This document shows, piece after piece, positions 23,634 through 34,657 of a DNA stretch of 64,000 nt (position 1 is the first letter of the stretch; each line of letters begins with the position of its first letter). The stretch spans positions 9,951,254 through 10,015,253 of the forward strand of contig CM055892.1 of the NCBI GenBank assembly GCA_029582165.1, read 5' to 3'. Both the position numbers and the translations under genes were made by a program. A model generated the notes under the pieces. The model saw nothing but the letters and a program-made list of their open reading frames with translations, ran no database searches and was not told the origin of the DNA. The stretch comes from Portulaca oleracea. Its lineage: Eukaryota; Streptophyta; Magnoliopsida; Caryophyllales; Portulacaceae.

Positions 23634-24005
23634 TTACCTTAGTTTTACCTTGGGCAATCCAAGATTTACCATGTCCGATTGTGAAGCATTAAGGTTATCA
23701 TGTATAAAAGACTCGAACATTGGGTCACTCCATTTGATTTTACCAACAAAGGACTTTGTTTGATCTCTATAATCTTGTTCATTACTCTTAATTCTCGGCA
23801 AAAAGAAATTCCTAGAACAAGATTGTGGTACCCGTTTCATTTTGGGTCCATAATTGTGAGGAGTATATGATATTAATGTAGTAGATAGTTTTTTCTTCTT
23901 AATCTTGACATGCCTTGATCTAGTACTACATTTGTAAAATTTTGAACCATATATATTTGTTCTAAAGTTCAAAATTAATTGGATCAAGACAAGATTGGGA
24001 AACAT
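23634..24005 (-). pseudogene. Second frame downstream of copia gag, unknown
   Basis: This 123-codon lysine-rich frame overlaps the end of gag in another phase. I see no known domain. It may be the frameshifted remainder of gag or of a lost polyprotein. Confidence 0.35.
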
Positions 24006-24504
24006 AAACCACTTGAGATTTTATCTCACTTTTCTCATTTAATAGAGTTGATAATGATTGAATCTCTTCTTCATTTTCTTGATCAACTTGTTCCACTCTT
24101 TCAACCGACTCTTTAACATTGTAATCTTTGGATTCCTCGATCACAATAATCTCTTCCAGTTTGTTCACATCAAAATCTAAACATTCTTCATTAATGTCAT
24201 ATGATAAATAAAGAGTATCCCAAATATTCTTGGCATTTTCACAACTAATAACTTGTTCAAGAATATTATCAGAAATTCCACAAAACAATATGTGCATAGC
24301 CCTTGAGTTCAATGAGACATATTTCATATAATCGTTAGTGTACTCATTTCTTGCTTTGTCAATATTTGGTCCATGGATAACAATGCTCCAAACCTCATTG
24401 TAGTGGGTTTGTAAAAATGTCTTTATCCTATGACTTCGAAAAGAATAGTTAGATCCATCAAAAAGAGAAGGAAAATCATCAAAATTGTATCCATAACTAG
24501 CCAT
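23962..24504 (-). pseudogene. copia gag N-terminal domain
   Basis: This 180-codon frame starts 42 bases after the primer site. SLFDGSNYSFRSHRIKTFLQ, VWSIVIHGP, RAMHILFCGISDNILEQV and NIWDTL follow the order seen in copia gags (the DUF4219/UBN2-type region). The C-terminus is Glu-rich and lacks a CCHC zinc knuckle, so the protein is shorter than usual. The frame itself is open, but with no pol in the element it cannot act alone. Confidence 0.75.
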
Positions 24505-24545
24505 GAGATCTATCCTACTGACGGTAAAGTCTTAAAAGGTAGGTT

Positions 24546-24561
24546 AGGCTCTGATACCAAT
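24546..24561 (-). other. Primer binding site, initiator tRNA-Met type
   Basis: ATTGGTATCAGAGCC on the - strand directly follows the LTR end CTTTCA. This is the standard copia primer site. Confidence 0.85.
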
Positions 24562-25480
24562 TGAAAGTTTAATTAGGCTATAGCTAATTTAATGCGGAAA
24601 ATAAATAACCGAAAATAAAAGATAGACAAAACGCGGTAGTTGTTTACGATGTTCCTCCGAACTCAATTTCGGAGTACGTCACCGCCTAGAGTTCTCCAAC
24701 ACTAGGATTTAACCTCGAATTATTATTAGGATGGATTTGTCACAATCTCAAAGCCTTCTCTACTCTCAAGATCCCACCACTTGCTATCACTTCTCAATCA
24801 ACTGTGAAGAGTTGACCTCTCAACTCTTAAATCCTCACCCTAACAATAATTATTTCAACAACTCAACTCAAAAGCTCGATACAGTTTTCTTTGTAATCTC
24901 ACACTCAACAATAGTAAGAAAGAATAATGCTCAAGTGAGATGTTTGCTTGTGTCTTGTCTCTTCTCTTCTCTTGTATGCTTGAATGATCAAATACTCCTC
25001 ATATTTATAGCGTGTGAATAGTGTCAAGGAGTCAATCATATGAATAAAGCAACTCTTCATTCTTGGCATGCATGATCTCTTGATCTTGATACGATTCTCA
25101 CAAGATGTTGTATTTGAATTCTTTCACCTTATCAGTAAGATATGATACTCAAGAAACAAGCAAGTGATTATCATCATATCATATTAGATAAGTAATATGT
25201 AGCATATCATCAAGCTCAATATTTATTACATTAATTGACCAAAATGATGAAAGATTTGATTCAATGTATTTGGAGTTTTGGACATTTATTGGTTTTGCAT
25301 ATTTCACTTTATCCAATATTCTCATAATATCAATCAAATCACACTTCACAAATTTATTCAACCAAATATTCTCAAATTAATATATTGGACCATCGTAAGT
25401 ATTATATATGAGTAACATAATAATTAAATCAATTCAATTTCCAACCTCATATATAAAACTTATTTTATCGTTTGTTATCA
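24562..25480 (-). repeat. 5' LTR of gag-only copia
   Basis: This is a 919-bp LTR by the direct-repeat limits. On the - strand it starts TGATAACAAACG and ends in CTTTCA before the primer site. A TATA-like CTATAAATAT is at 25010-25001. Confidence 0.75.
25001..25010 (-). promoter_or_regulatory. TATA-like box in gag-only copia LTR
   Basis: CTATAAATAT on the - strand lies about 450 bp upstream of the LTR end, a plausible core promoter. Confidence 0.5.
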
Positions 25481-25657
25481 TCTGTCTGGAAAAACTTCCC
25501 AGGAGGTCACCTATCCTGAGACTACTCCCAGCCAAGCACGCTTAACTGAGGAGTTCCCAACAGATGAGCTACCATAAAAGAAGGTGTACCTTGGTGATAT
25601 GCATAGTCATTTCAATCCTTTTAAGTCACACTTTAATCATATATCCGGGATGTTACA
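25481..25657 (-). mobile_element. Cassandra-like TRIM LTR, truncated
   Basis: Read on the - strand, it starts TGTAACATCCCGG at 25657, the usual start of Cassandra LTRs as I recall. It then carries a 5S rRNA-like domain and stops at the border with the copia LTR (25480). The missing 3' part suggests the copia element inserted here. No matching target duplication is visible in the window. Confidence 0.7.
25491..25562 (-). ncRNA. 5S rRNA-like domain of Cassandra LTR
   Basis: The - strand contains AGTTAAGCGTGCTTGG, matching the 5S A-box region, and GGTGACCTCCTGGGAAGT, matching the C-box region, with a few differences between them. The 5' third of 5S rRNA is not recognisable. It is therefore not a functional 5S gene, but the internal pol III control blocks look preserved. 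Confidence 0.75.
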
Positions 25658-26335
25658 ATGCATGGCTCAACTTGGAGTAGAACTCAACAATTGGGTTCAG
25701 AGTTGAACATGAAGCGAATGAAAATAATGAGGTTGAGCATGCTGCAGTCAAACACTCAGGGGGAGGCATTGAGTCGCAGGCATCACGTGATGGGCTGGGT
25801 TACAATGAGGAACAGGAACAACATCATCTTACTACACCTAGTGGTCCAAGGTGTTATAGAGGCTCAGAGGTGTGAATGGACTTGACAACCCAACTAAATG
25901 ATTATATCCGTTATCATGCAAGCGTCAAAGAGTCTATCCCTACTACCATGCCTTATCAAAAGGAGTCCTCAGGCATGCCCTACATTTTACATGATTATGT
26001 GAGCTTTGTGAAGTTCTCTCCTTCACATGAAAATATTTTGTCGAGTATTAAGAAAGTAGATGAACCTAGATTTTTCCATGAGGATGTCAAACAAAGTAGG
26101 TCACGGGAGGCTATGAATGAGGAAGTCAATGCTTTTCATAAAACATGTACTTGGGATATTGTTGACCTTCTTGCAAGAAAGAAACCGATCGGATGTAAGT
26201 GGATCTATAAGGTGAAATACAATGCAATTGGGTCCATTCAGAGATACAAAGCAAGCTAGACTTATGATTCGTGGAGATCATCAGGAAGAACGTGTTGATT
26301 ATAACAATACTTCTGCACCTGTTGATAAATGACAA
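25658..26335 (+). pseudogene. copia linker and RT N-terminus fragment
   Basis: A degenerate frame leads into copia RT: EPRFFHEDVKQ, REAMNEEVNAF, TWDIVDL, KKPIGCKWIYKVKYN and GSIQRYKA (26060-26255). A one-base shift at about 26255 continues ARLMIRGDHQEERVDY. The piece ends near 26335 without the RT core. The upstream part (25690-25900) resembles the variable integrase-RT linker and has a TGA at 25876. Confidence 0.8.
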
Positions 26336-26357
26336 GTGTTCTGTTGATTTTGAATAA

Positions 26358-26460
26358 TGACTGCAAGCGCACGACGTTCACTTGTAGGCAAATACGGGTC
26401 ATTTCCACGAAGACGGTAGTATCAACTTCAACCCAAAAAATTAGCAAACTAATAATATTA
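26358..26460 (+). repeat. Small gypsy LTR-like fragment
   Basis: TGACTGCAAGCGCACGACG followed by AATACGGGTCATTTCCACGAAG resembles the conserved LTR border at 60574 (TGATAAGCCGCAAGTGCACGG then CATTCCCACAGAG). It is a degenerate relic, and the family is uncertain. Confidence 0.4.
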
Positions 26461-26559
26461 TGTGAAAGATTACTAATTTAACTATAAACTAAAAAATAGA
26501 CCTAGTCCCTTGCGTTGCATGGGGCGATAACAAAATACATATTGTTAAAAGCGTATCAA

Positions 26560-26576
26560 GTGTGTGTGTGTGTGTT

Positions 26577-26631
<55 letters not shown>
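26560..26631 (+). repeat. (GT)n then (TA)n microsatellite
   Basis: (TG)n at about 26560-26577 is followed by (TA)n to 26631, bordering the 3' end of the L1 element. Confidence 0.97.
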
Positions 26632-26634
<3 letters not shown>

Positions 26635-26695
26635 CAGAACATTAACACTTCATTAAAAGCCCATAAACAGAGCCACAAGCCCAGTACAAACAGAC

Positions 26696-27839
26696 CTAAA
26701 ACAGAAGCAGGTCTAAAAACTTAGAAAATTTGTTGCTCTTTCTTGCCAAGAAAAGGAGTCTATTGAAGATCACATAATTAATCTTCTTGATGGCCTCTTG
26801 CACAGTGACTGTCTTCTGTCCATTAGGTAATCTTAAGTAATTCCTCATCTCCCAAATAACAGCAACAGTAGACATAAATATCTTCTGGATTTTGAGCTTC
26901 TCACAATAATATTCCACCACCTGTCTACTAAAAGTGCATTCAGAAAACAGGTGATCTATTGTTTCCACAACATTTTGGCAAAAAACACAATCCACTGCTA
27001 TCAAACATCCATGAGCTGACAAACGAGCAGCTACAGGGAGTTTCATTTATAAAGCAACCCACGCTGTGAATCTCTGTCTAGAAATAGACAGCTTAATCTA
27101 AATTAAGTGATAAAATGGCCATTTCTCCATGTCTCTAAAGAACCAATTGTAGCATTCATTCACTGAAAAATGAGTATTTCTATCACCTCTCAACCTTTAC
27201 TATGAGCATCACCAAATTTGATTTTCTCCTTTACTTTGCAAATTTTGTTTCCATACCCAGGAACTAGTAATTGGTGGCTTATATTGCCACCAATTCTGAT
27301 TCTTCATATTCCTTTCATGGATCCATCTTACCTAGAGAATATCCTTTTTTTTGGCAATACACCAAATCAATTTTCCAATTTTAGCCATATTTCAAATTTT
27401 GGGATTCTTCAAACCTAGACCTCCAAGTCTTTTTGGTTTGCAAATAGAATTTCAATCAACCAGAGGGACTCTTTTAGCATACACATCAGCTGACCAAATA
27501 AAGTTCCTACAGATCTTCACAACTTGATCAATAACATTCTGAGGAAGGAGAAAAATATTTGCCCAATAATCCACTATGCTCAAAATAACAGAGTTTACCA
27601 ATTGAACTCTAGCTGCATAGGACAGATGTCTTGAAGCCCAAGACCTTATATTAATAATAATCTTCTCCACTAACATCAAACAATCAAATTTCCCCAATCT
27701 CCCTGTTGTAATTGGTACACCCAAGTATTTCAAAGGAAAAGACCCCTTATTAAATCCCATAATACTGCTTAAAATCTGAACCTCCTCACTATCACAACCT
27801 GCAAACACCATTTGAGATTTTGCAGGATTGGCACATAAC
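26696..27839 (-). pseudogene. L1 ORF2 C-terminal part
   Basis: After the gypsy insertion the RT frame resumes with NPAKSQMVFAG (27825-27795). It continues through PLKYLGVPITTGRL, SWASRHLSYAARVQLVNSV and CRNFIWS, all usual plant L1 blocks. Stops and frameshifts occupy 27450-27050. The reverse-transcriptase zinc-binding domain follows with CVFCQNVVETIDHLFSEC (26985-26930; C-x2-C-x7-H-x4-C). A TAA ends it at 26696. This region would bind nucleic acid in the LINE ribonucleoprotein. Confidence 0.85.
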
Positions 27840-28968
27840 TGATGTATGCAAGGTCGCGATGATTAGAGTATTGACCTCACAGTACAACACATTAACACAC
27901 AAACACACAAATCTGGCCTCACAACAGATATTCAAGCACAAACACACCAAAACAGAACCTCACAACAAGAAATCAATTACAACCTCCTCAAAACAGAGCA
28001 TTAACACCACTGAACGATTGGATGAAATGGATGATGGTAAAATGATGATCGGATGAACAAACTTACAATCAAACAGTAACCGAAGACAGTCTTGAGGCTC
28101 GAGCTGATACAGGCCCACCACAGCTAGAACTTCAAGGGCAATGGACTGGATGACCTCAATGGATACAGGCACACCACCATTGAGATTATCAAGCTCTACA
28201 CCCACCACAAGGATTGTCAATACCTTGATAATATAGAAGAATTAACCAAGGTTGAGAGTTTAACGTCACTCACAAACAAGAGGCTCAATCAAGGCACTCA
28301 AAATGCTATTAAATTCACTGATAGATTATCCTCACAAGCTGCCGATTACAAGCTATATAAACCTAGGGTTGAGCTAGAGGATTAAGGGTTTCCCCTTGCT
28401 CAAGAAACTCACTAATTAAGCATTAAGCTACTTAACTGACTTAGTCAGCTAATTAAGCCTCATTACAAACCGGATAACATCAAAATAAAATGAAATAAAT
28501 CTAACAAACGCGTTTTCTTTATTACAAATGGTTATATCACCTCACAAGCTGGAAATGGCCTCAACAGCTTGGAAGTGAGTCTTCATGGAGGACCTCAATG
28601 CAGGATCACCTCACAGAACTGGAATATCCTCAACAGTCCCGAAGTGATGTCTTCAAAGAGGGCCTCAGAACTGGCAAAAAATCTCCACTAAGCTGGAATG
28701 TCCTCAACAACTCTAAAGTGAAGTCTTCAAACATGGGTGAGGACCTGAATCCAATCATATGGAATTGAGAAATAACCTCACTGGCTGGCTGCTGTTATTG
28801 ATGCTGATGTTGTTGCTGCTGGATGACCTCATGACCTGTTGAACCATCATGAAACACTCCTGGATGTCAGTGTTCGATGCTGATGATGGTGAGGTTATTG
28901 TTGCTCCTGATGATGGCTCCTAATCACTTGGTGCTAGACTTTGTATGTCTGATGGAGGACCTCCATCA
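27840..28968 (-). repeat. G2 3' LTR
   Basis: The 1129-bp LTR starts on the - strand with a 19-base near-palindrome, TGATGGAGGTCCTCCATCA, and ends GCATACATCA. It holds degenerate repeats with GAGGTC/CCTC cores. Confidence 0.95.
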
Positions 28969-30106
28969 TCCTCCCCAGGTTGAGGAAAGTTTGTCCTCAA
29001 ACTTGGAAGGTCTTCATGCTTTGGAAAATAAGGCCTCAAATCTGCAACGTTGAATGTAGCACTTCCTCCATAGTCTTCAGAAAGGTCTAACTTGTAAGCA
29101 TTGTCTCCAATCCTCTCTAGCACTTCAAAAGGTCCATCTGCTCTTGGTGTCAACTTTCCCTTCCTCTTGCTTGGAAATCTATCCATCCTTAGATGAATCC
29201 ACACTAAATCTCCTGGTTTGAAAACCATCTTTCTCCTATGCTTATTTGCTGATGTAGAAACTCGATCAAAATACTTGATGATCTTCTCCCTGACTTGCTG
29301 ATGAAGCTTCTTGATGTCCTCTGCATGTTTACCTGCTTCATAACTAAACCTCACAGAATTTTTTAGTGGTGATAAATCCAATGGAGTTATAGGATTTCTA
29401 CCATAGACAATCTGGAATGGGGAAAGGCCAATTGCCTTTGATGGTGCTCTATTGAAAGCAAATTCAGCATGAGACAAGAGGGTGTCCCATCCTGTTTTGT
29501 TTGTGGATATCAGTGACCTCAATAGTGTTCCAAGTGTCCTGTTTTTGACCTCTGTTTGCCCATCAGTTTGGGGGTGTCAAGCTGTGCTATACTTCAATTG
29601 ACTACCCAACTTCTTCCAAAGAGTAACCCAAAAATGACTTAGGAACTTGACATCCCTATCTGAAACCATGCTCCTAGGAACTCCATGTAACCTCACTACC
29701 TCCTGAAAATACAATTCAGCCACCCTCACAGCATCATAGGTGGTATGGCATGCAATGAAGTGAGCCATTTTGCTGAATTTGTCCACAACTATCATGATTG
29801 AATCTTTTCCTCCTTGAGTTCTTGGTAGACTAACAATGAAGTCTAGGCTGATGTCCTCCCGAGGATTGTTTGCTACTGGCAAAGGTGTGTATAGCCCTTG
29901 AGGTAGGCTATGACTCTTTGCATCTGACAAGTAGCACACCTCCTGACCCAATGCTCAACATCCTTCCTCATTTTAGGCCAACAATAATGTTCCTTCAGCA
30001 TAAGAAGGGTCTTCTCAATACCAAAATTTCCTGCCAAGCAACCTTCATGAACTTCAGAGATCAACAACTCTCTAAAACTGCTTCTTGGAATGCATAATCT
30101 TGCTCC
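28920..30106 (-). pseudogene. G2 integrase, C-terminus read into the 3' LTR
   Basis: The zinc domain (30067-29940) has EVHEGCLAGNFG and CATCQ. The DDE core shows [20 protein letters not shown] and HPQTDGQTEV (29870-29560). A C-terminal DGPFEVLERIGDNAYKL motif (29130-29080) and DLRPYF follow. Frame breaks occur near 29930 and at a stop at 29577. The frame ends at 28920, 49 bases inside the LTR. I see no classical chromodomain, and the motif order recalls CRM-type chromoviruses. Confidence 0.85.
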
Positions 30107-30805
30107 TTAGAAAAGAAATCCCTGGTCTATATGGTATAGACTTTGAGGATATCCCTGACATTTCAGGTACAACTCTCCAAAATCTTCATCATTCTCATAC
30201 AAAGCTTTCAACTGTTCAAAACCAAGCACTCTTGCATCCAAAACTTGCAACAACAAATACCTTCTGGACAATGCATCAGCTCCTTTGTTAAGCTTCCCAG
30301 ATTTGTGATGGATCACAAAATGAAATTGCTGCATGAACTCCACCCAAGTAGCATGCCTAGTGTTGAGCTTATGCTGCCCCTGAATGAATTTGAGGGCCTC
30401 ATGATCACTATGTAGAATAAATTCAGCTCCAATAAGATAATGCCTCCAATGTTGCAAAGCTCTAATGATGGCATAGAACTCCTTATCATATGTATTGTAC
30501 TTCCTCTTGGCCTCATTGAGTTTCTCACTGAAATAAGCTACTGGTTTGCCTTCTTGAGTCAACATTGCTCCAATGCCCACGCCTGAAGCATCACACTCCA
30601 CTTCAAAGACTTAAGCAAAACAAGGTAATGCAAAAACTGGTGCTGAGGTTAACTGTCTCTTGACCTCCTCAAAAGCTTTCTGTGTAGCTGGTGTCCAAGT
30701 AAAGCTCTTCCCCTTCACTAACTCAGTCATAGGAGCCAAAATAGTACTGATGTTCCTCACAAATCTCCTGTAGAAAGATGCTAACCCATGAAAACTTCTG
30801 ATCTG
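30107..30805 (-). pseudogene. G2 RNase H region
   Basis: ECDASGVGIGAMLTQ (30601-30555), KEFYAIIRALQHWRHYL, HSDHEALKF and NKGADALSRR mark a gypsy RNase H with D-E-D residues visible. A TAA just upstream (about 30611) and a TAG at 30803-30805 (a CAG to TAG change relative to G3) break the RT-RNase H join. Confidence 0.85.
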
Positions 30806-31636
30806 CTAGATTGATGTTGGAACCGGCCACTCTCTGATGGCTTTGACCTTCTCTTCATCTACTTGAATACCCTCTGATGTCATAACATAACCAAGGAACA
30901 TAATATGGCTGGTGAAGAATTGACACTTCTTGAGGTTCCCATACAACTGCTCTCTACTCAAGATCTCCATAACACTCCTCAAGTGATTGACATGCTCCAT
31001 TTCAGATTGACTATAAATGAGTATGTCATCAAAATAAACAACAACACACTTCCCAATCAAAGGTTTCAAAACTTGGTTCATAAGCCTCATAAATGTTGAA
31101 GGTGCATTTGTCAAACCAAAAGGCATGACTAACCACTCATACAAACCTCCCTTAGTCTTAAAGGCCGTCTTCCACTCATCTCCCTCATAAATTCTGATCT
31201 GATAATATCCACTCCTCAAATCAATCTTTGAAAACACAATTGAGCCATGGAGCTCATCAAGCATATCCTCAAGTCTTGGGATAGGATATCTATACTTGAT
31301 AGTAATCTTGTTGATGGCTCTACAATCAATACACAACCTCTGACTTCCATCTTTCTTAGGAACCAATAAAGCTGGCACTGCACAAGGGCTCAAGCTTTCT
31401 CTAATCATTCCTTTCTCCAATAAGTCATCAACTTGTCTCTGGATCTCATTGGTTTCAGCAGGGGTCATTCTATAGGCTGGTTTGTTTTGTAAGATAGATC
31501 CAGGGATGAGGTCAATTTTATGCTGGATGTCTCTTTTAGTAAACCTGATCGATGACATTTCTTCTGGAAAAACATGTATGTACTGGTTTAGGATGGGTTG
31601 GAATAAAGGATGGTTGTTTTGTGGGGCTGGTTCATT
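30806..31636 (-). pseudogene. G2 reverse transcriptase
   Basis: The RT core is nearly intact: [20 protein letters not shown] (31430-31350), [38 protein letters not shown] and the catalytic YFDD (31037-31026). It runs from about 31558 to a TAG at 30803. The upstream linker has a stop at 31635 and further breaks. Confidence 0.88.
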
Positions 31637-32257
31637 TTATGAGGCTGGTTCTTCATCGAGGTTAAGCAAAAGAAGCTCCTTCTGTTCACAGAACTCATGA
31701 TGTTCAGCTAGTAAGATCACGTCAAGGGATGGTTCAACAATGAGGTTCTGAGTTCTTTTTGTGAGCTGGGATGGTTTAAGTGGGGTGAGGACAATTTTTT
31801 TGTTGTTTAGGTTAAGGGAATATGTATTGGCTCTTCCATCATGATTAACAGATCTATCAAACAACCAAGGTCTTCCCAACAATAAATGACATGCATCCAT
31901 AGGTATAACATCACACCACACTTCATCTTTGTAAACAGAACCAATTGAAAAATTCACAAGGCATCTGGATGAAATTTTGATACCTTTGCTTTGACTCAAC
32001 CACTGGATGGTGTAAGGTGCTAGATGAGGACAAGTTTGCAAATTCAGCTTTTGCACCATAGTCTGTGAGGCTGCATTGGTACAGCTGCCTCCATCAATAA
32101 TCAAGGAACATATCTTCCCATGAACAGTGCATCGAGTGTGAAAAATATTCTCCCTCTGCTCAGCTTCCTCATCAACTGTTGAACTGCTAAGGACCCTCCT
32201 GATCACCAACAATTCACCTTCATCAGGTCTTGCTTCAACTTCCTCTTCATCATACAC
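31637..32257 (-). pseudogene. G2 aspartic protease region
   Basis: The active site reads SLIIDGGSCTN (about 32105-32075), with the catalytic D present, unlike the G3 copy. HLLLGRPWLFDRSVNHDG follows (31890-31840). The N-terminal part is acidic. A TGA/TAA ends the frame at 31637. Confidence 0.85.
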
Positions 32258-33458
32258 AGGATCTCCTTCAAGTTCATCAAACTGTTCCTTCTCAACAACT
32301 GATTCAGGTTCAACAAACAGTCCTGCTTGATATTCTGCTAAGGTCTCTGCTCTTCTATTTGGACATTCTGAGGCTAGATGTCCAAGTCCTTGACATCTAA
32401 AACATCTCCTCTCAGAGAATGGTCGATTAGTAGGGACTGGGGGTTCTTTGTGGGGGATTTTGGGATTGTGTTTGAGGTGGTTTAGGGGCTGGATATCTTA
32501 TTTGTGGTTGTGGTGATGGATAGGTTCTTTGAGGTGGGTTATAGGATTTATGGTAATGGTCTGATTTGTTTTGAGGATAGGTTTTGGCTGGGTACTTGCT
32601 TCTAAACTCCTTCATTTGGGCCTTCTTCTTCTGTTCCACCTTATGAGCCAAAGAACTGAGCTCATCAAGTGAATGGTACACTTGAAGCTCAACAACATTT
32701 TTGATATTTTCATTCAATCCTGCAAGATACCTCACATAGGTCTGAACTTTATTCTCCTTCATGTTACATTTCCACAGTAGATGCTCAAACTCCTTGGTAT
32801 ACTCCTCAACAGATTTGCTACTCTGGACCAAGTGTTAAAGCTTGAAATAATTGTCCTTCATGTAACTTTCAGGTAAGAACTTCCCCTTGAGCTTTTGCCT
32901 CATTTCGACCCATGTACTGACCTTAGGTTCATCTATCTCCTCTCTCCTCCTTTGCAAGTTATTCCACCATGTAGATGCATATTTCTTCAATTTTAATGTA
33001 ACTAGCTTCACCTTGTTCTCATCAGACAACTCCCTCAAATCAAACACCCTCTCCACTGTTTGCAACCAATCCAAGAACACATCAGAATCTAACTCTCCTC
33101 CATACTCAGGAATATCTATTTTGAAATCCAATTTCTCAACTCTTCTATCCTCCCTCCTTTCTTCTCTTGTACTCCTACTCCTAGATTCTCCTCCACTACT
33201 CCTAGGTGACCTTCTTACATACCTCCTTCTTCTGTGATACCTAGGTTCTCTGCCTCCTCTCCCAATTTCACTAAAAGGGTTCTCCTCTTCTTCTTCTTCT
33301 TCAAATTCCACATCAGATTCTCCATTAAGCCTATTTTTGTGCAACCTCATATAATATTGCAACTAATCACTCACAAATTTCAGTTTCCCCTCCAATTCCT
33401 CCTTCTCCCTCAAGGCTTGTTCTGCTACTTCCAGAGGTGTTTTACTACAACCCGACAT
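32258..33458 (-). pseudogene. G2 gag, broken
   Basis: This starts ATG 33458 (MSGCSKTP) 53 bases after the primer site. An acidic run and a long Arg/Ser-rich stretch (33240-33140) precede the retrotransposon gag domain (WWNNLQRRREE and similar, 33100-32640). A CCHC knuckle, CFRCQGLGHLASEC (32405-32364), follows in a shifted frame. Stops at about 33363 and 32832 and a frameshift near 32440 disable it. Confidence 0.85.
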
Positions 33459-33510
33459 TATGAACTACACAAATAACACAAACCGCCTTCCTCCAAGATG
33501 AAACTCAACA

Positions 33511-33523
33511 CTGATACCAATTA
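33511..33523 (-). other. G2 primer binding site, initiator tRNA-Met type
   Basis: TAATTGGTATCAG on the - strand starts right after the 5' LTR end CATCA. Confidence 0.85.
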
Positions 33524-34652
33524 TGATGTATGCAAGGTCGCGATGATTAGAGTATTGACCTCACAGTACAACACATTAACACACAAACACACAATTCTGG
33601 CCTCACAATAGAGATTCAAGCACAAACACACCAAAACAGAACCTCACAACAAGAAATCAATTACAACCTCCTCTAAATAGAGCATTAACACCACTGAACG
33701 ATTGGATGAAATGGATGATGGTAAAATGATGATCGGATGAACAAACTTACAATCAAACAGTAACCGAAGATAGTCTTGAGGCTCGAGCTGATACAGGCCC
33801 ACCACAACTAGAACTTCAAGGGCAATGGACTGGATGACCTCAATGGATACAGGCACACCACCATCGAGATTATCAAGCTCTACACCCACCACAAGGATTG
33901 TCAATACCTTGAAAATGTAGTAGAATTAACTAAGGTTGAGAGTTTAACGTCACTCACAAACAAGAGGCTCAATCAAGGCACTCAAAATGCTATTAAATTC
34001 ACTGATAGATGATCCTCACAAGCTGCCGATTACAAGCTATATAAACCTAGGGTTGAGCTAGAGGATTAAGGGTTTCCCCTTGCTCAAGAAACTCACTAAT
34101 TAAGCATTAAGCTACTTAACTGACTTAGTCAACTAATTAAGCCTCATTACAAACCGGATAACATCAAAATAAAATGAAATAAAATCTAACAAACGCGTTT
34201 TCTTTATTACAAACGGTTATATCACCTCACAAGCTGGAAATGGCCTCAACAGCTTGGAAGTGAGTCTTCATGGAGGACCTCAATGCAGGATCACCTCAAG
34301 AGCTGGAATATCCTCAACAGTCCCGAAGTGATGTCTTCAAAGAGGGCCTCAGAACTGGAAAAATATCTCCACTGAGGTGGAATGTCCTCAACAACTCTAA
34401 AGTGAAGTCTTCAAACATGGGTGAAGACCTCAATCCAAAGATATGGAATTGAGAAATAACCTCACTGGTTGGCTGCTTTTATTGATGCTGATGTTGTTGC
34501 TGCTGGATGACCTCATGACCTGCTGAACCATCATGAAACACTCCTGGATGTCAGTGTTCGATGCTGATGATGGTGAGGTCGTTGTTGCTCCTGATGATGG
34601 CTCCTGATCACTTGGTGCTGGACTTTGTATGTCTGATGGAGGACCTCCATCA
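33524..34652 (-). repeat. G2 5' LTR
   Basis: This 1129-bp partner of 27840-28968 has the same palindromic start and a few substitutions. TATA-like sequence TATATA is near 34037-34042. Confidence 0.95.
34036..34045 (-). promoter_or_regulatory. TATA-like box in G2 5' LTR
   Basis: TTTATATAGC on the - strand is conserved in all four LTRs of the family (39691 and 45383 in G3). Confidence 0.55.
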
Positions 34653-34657
34653 ATAAC

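Larger units (their letters stand above)
22634..25480 (-). mobile_element. Gag-only (non-autonomous) copia element, antisense
   Basis: Read on the - strand: 5' LTR 25480-24562, PBS 24561-24546 (TTGGTATCAGAGCC, initiator tRNA-Met type), gag-like ORF 24504-23962, a 1-kb non-coding part, a purine tract (AAAAGGGGAGA, 23021-23011) and the start of a 3' LTR (22975 leftward). The 3' LTR is cut at 22634 by copia 1. The internal region is only about 1.6 kb and has no protease, integrase or RT, so it would need help from a complete element. Confidence 0.75.
27840..34652 (-). mobile_element. Ty3/gypsy element G2 (chromovirus-like), antisense
   Basis: This is a complete 6.8-kb structure: 5' LTR 34652-33524, PBS 33523-33511, gag, protease, RT, RNase H and integrase on the - strand, and 3' LTR 28968-27840. 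The target duplication ATAAC (27835-27839 and 34653-34657) is perfect. The insertion splits the L1 RT exactly: joining the flanks restores the phase between STGL and ANPAKS. The LTRs are both 1129 bp with few differences, so it is fairly young. The same family occurs at 39083-45903 in the opposite orientation. Confidence 0.95.

Noticed and set aside
25491..25562. A functional 5S rRNA gene
   Set aside because: The 5' third of 5S is missing and the sequence sits in a Cassandra-like LTR start.
25481..25657. A complete solo Cassandra LTR
   Set aside because: The flanks show no matching 5-bp duplication, and the length is short for the family, so truncation fits better.
29870..30415. + strand frames across G2
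   Set aside because: They are shadows of the - strand RNase H and integrase.
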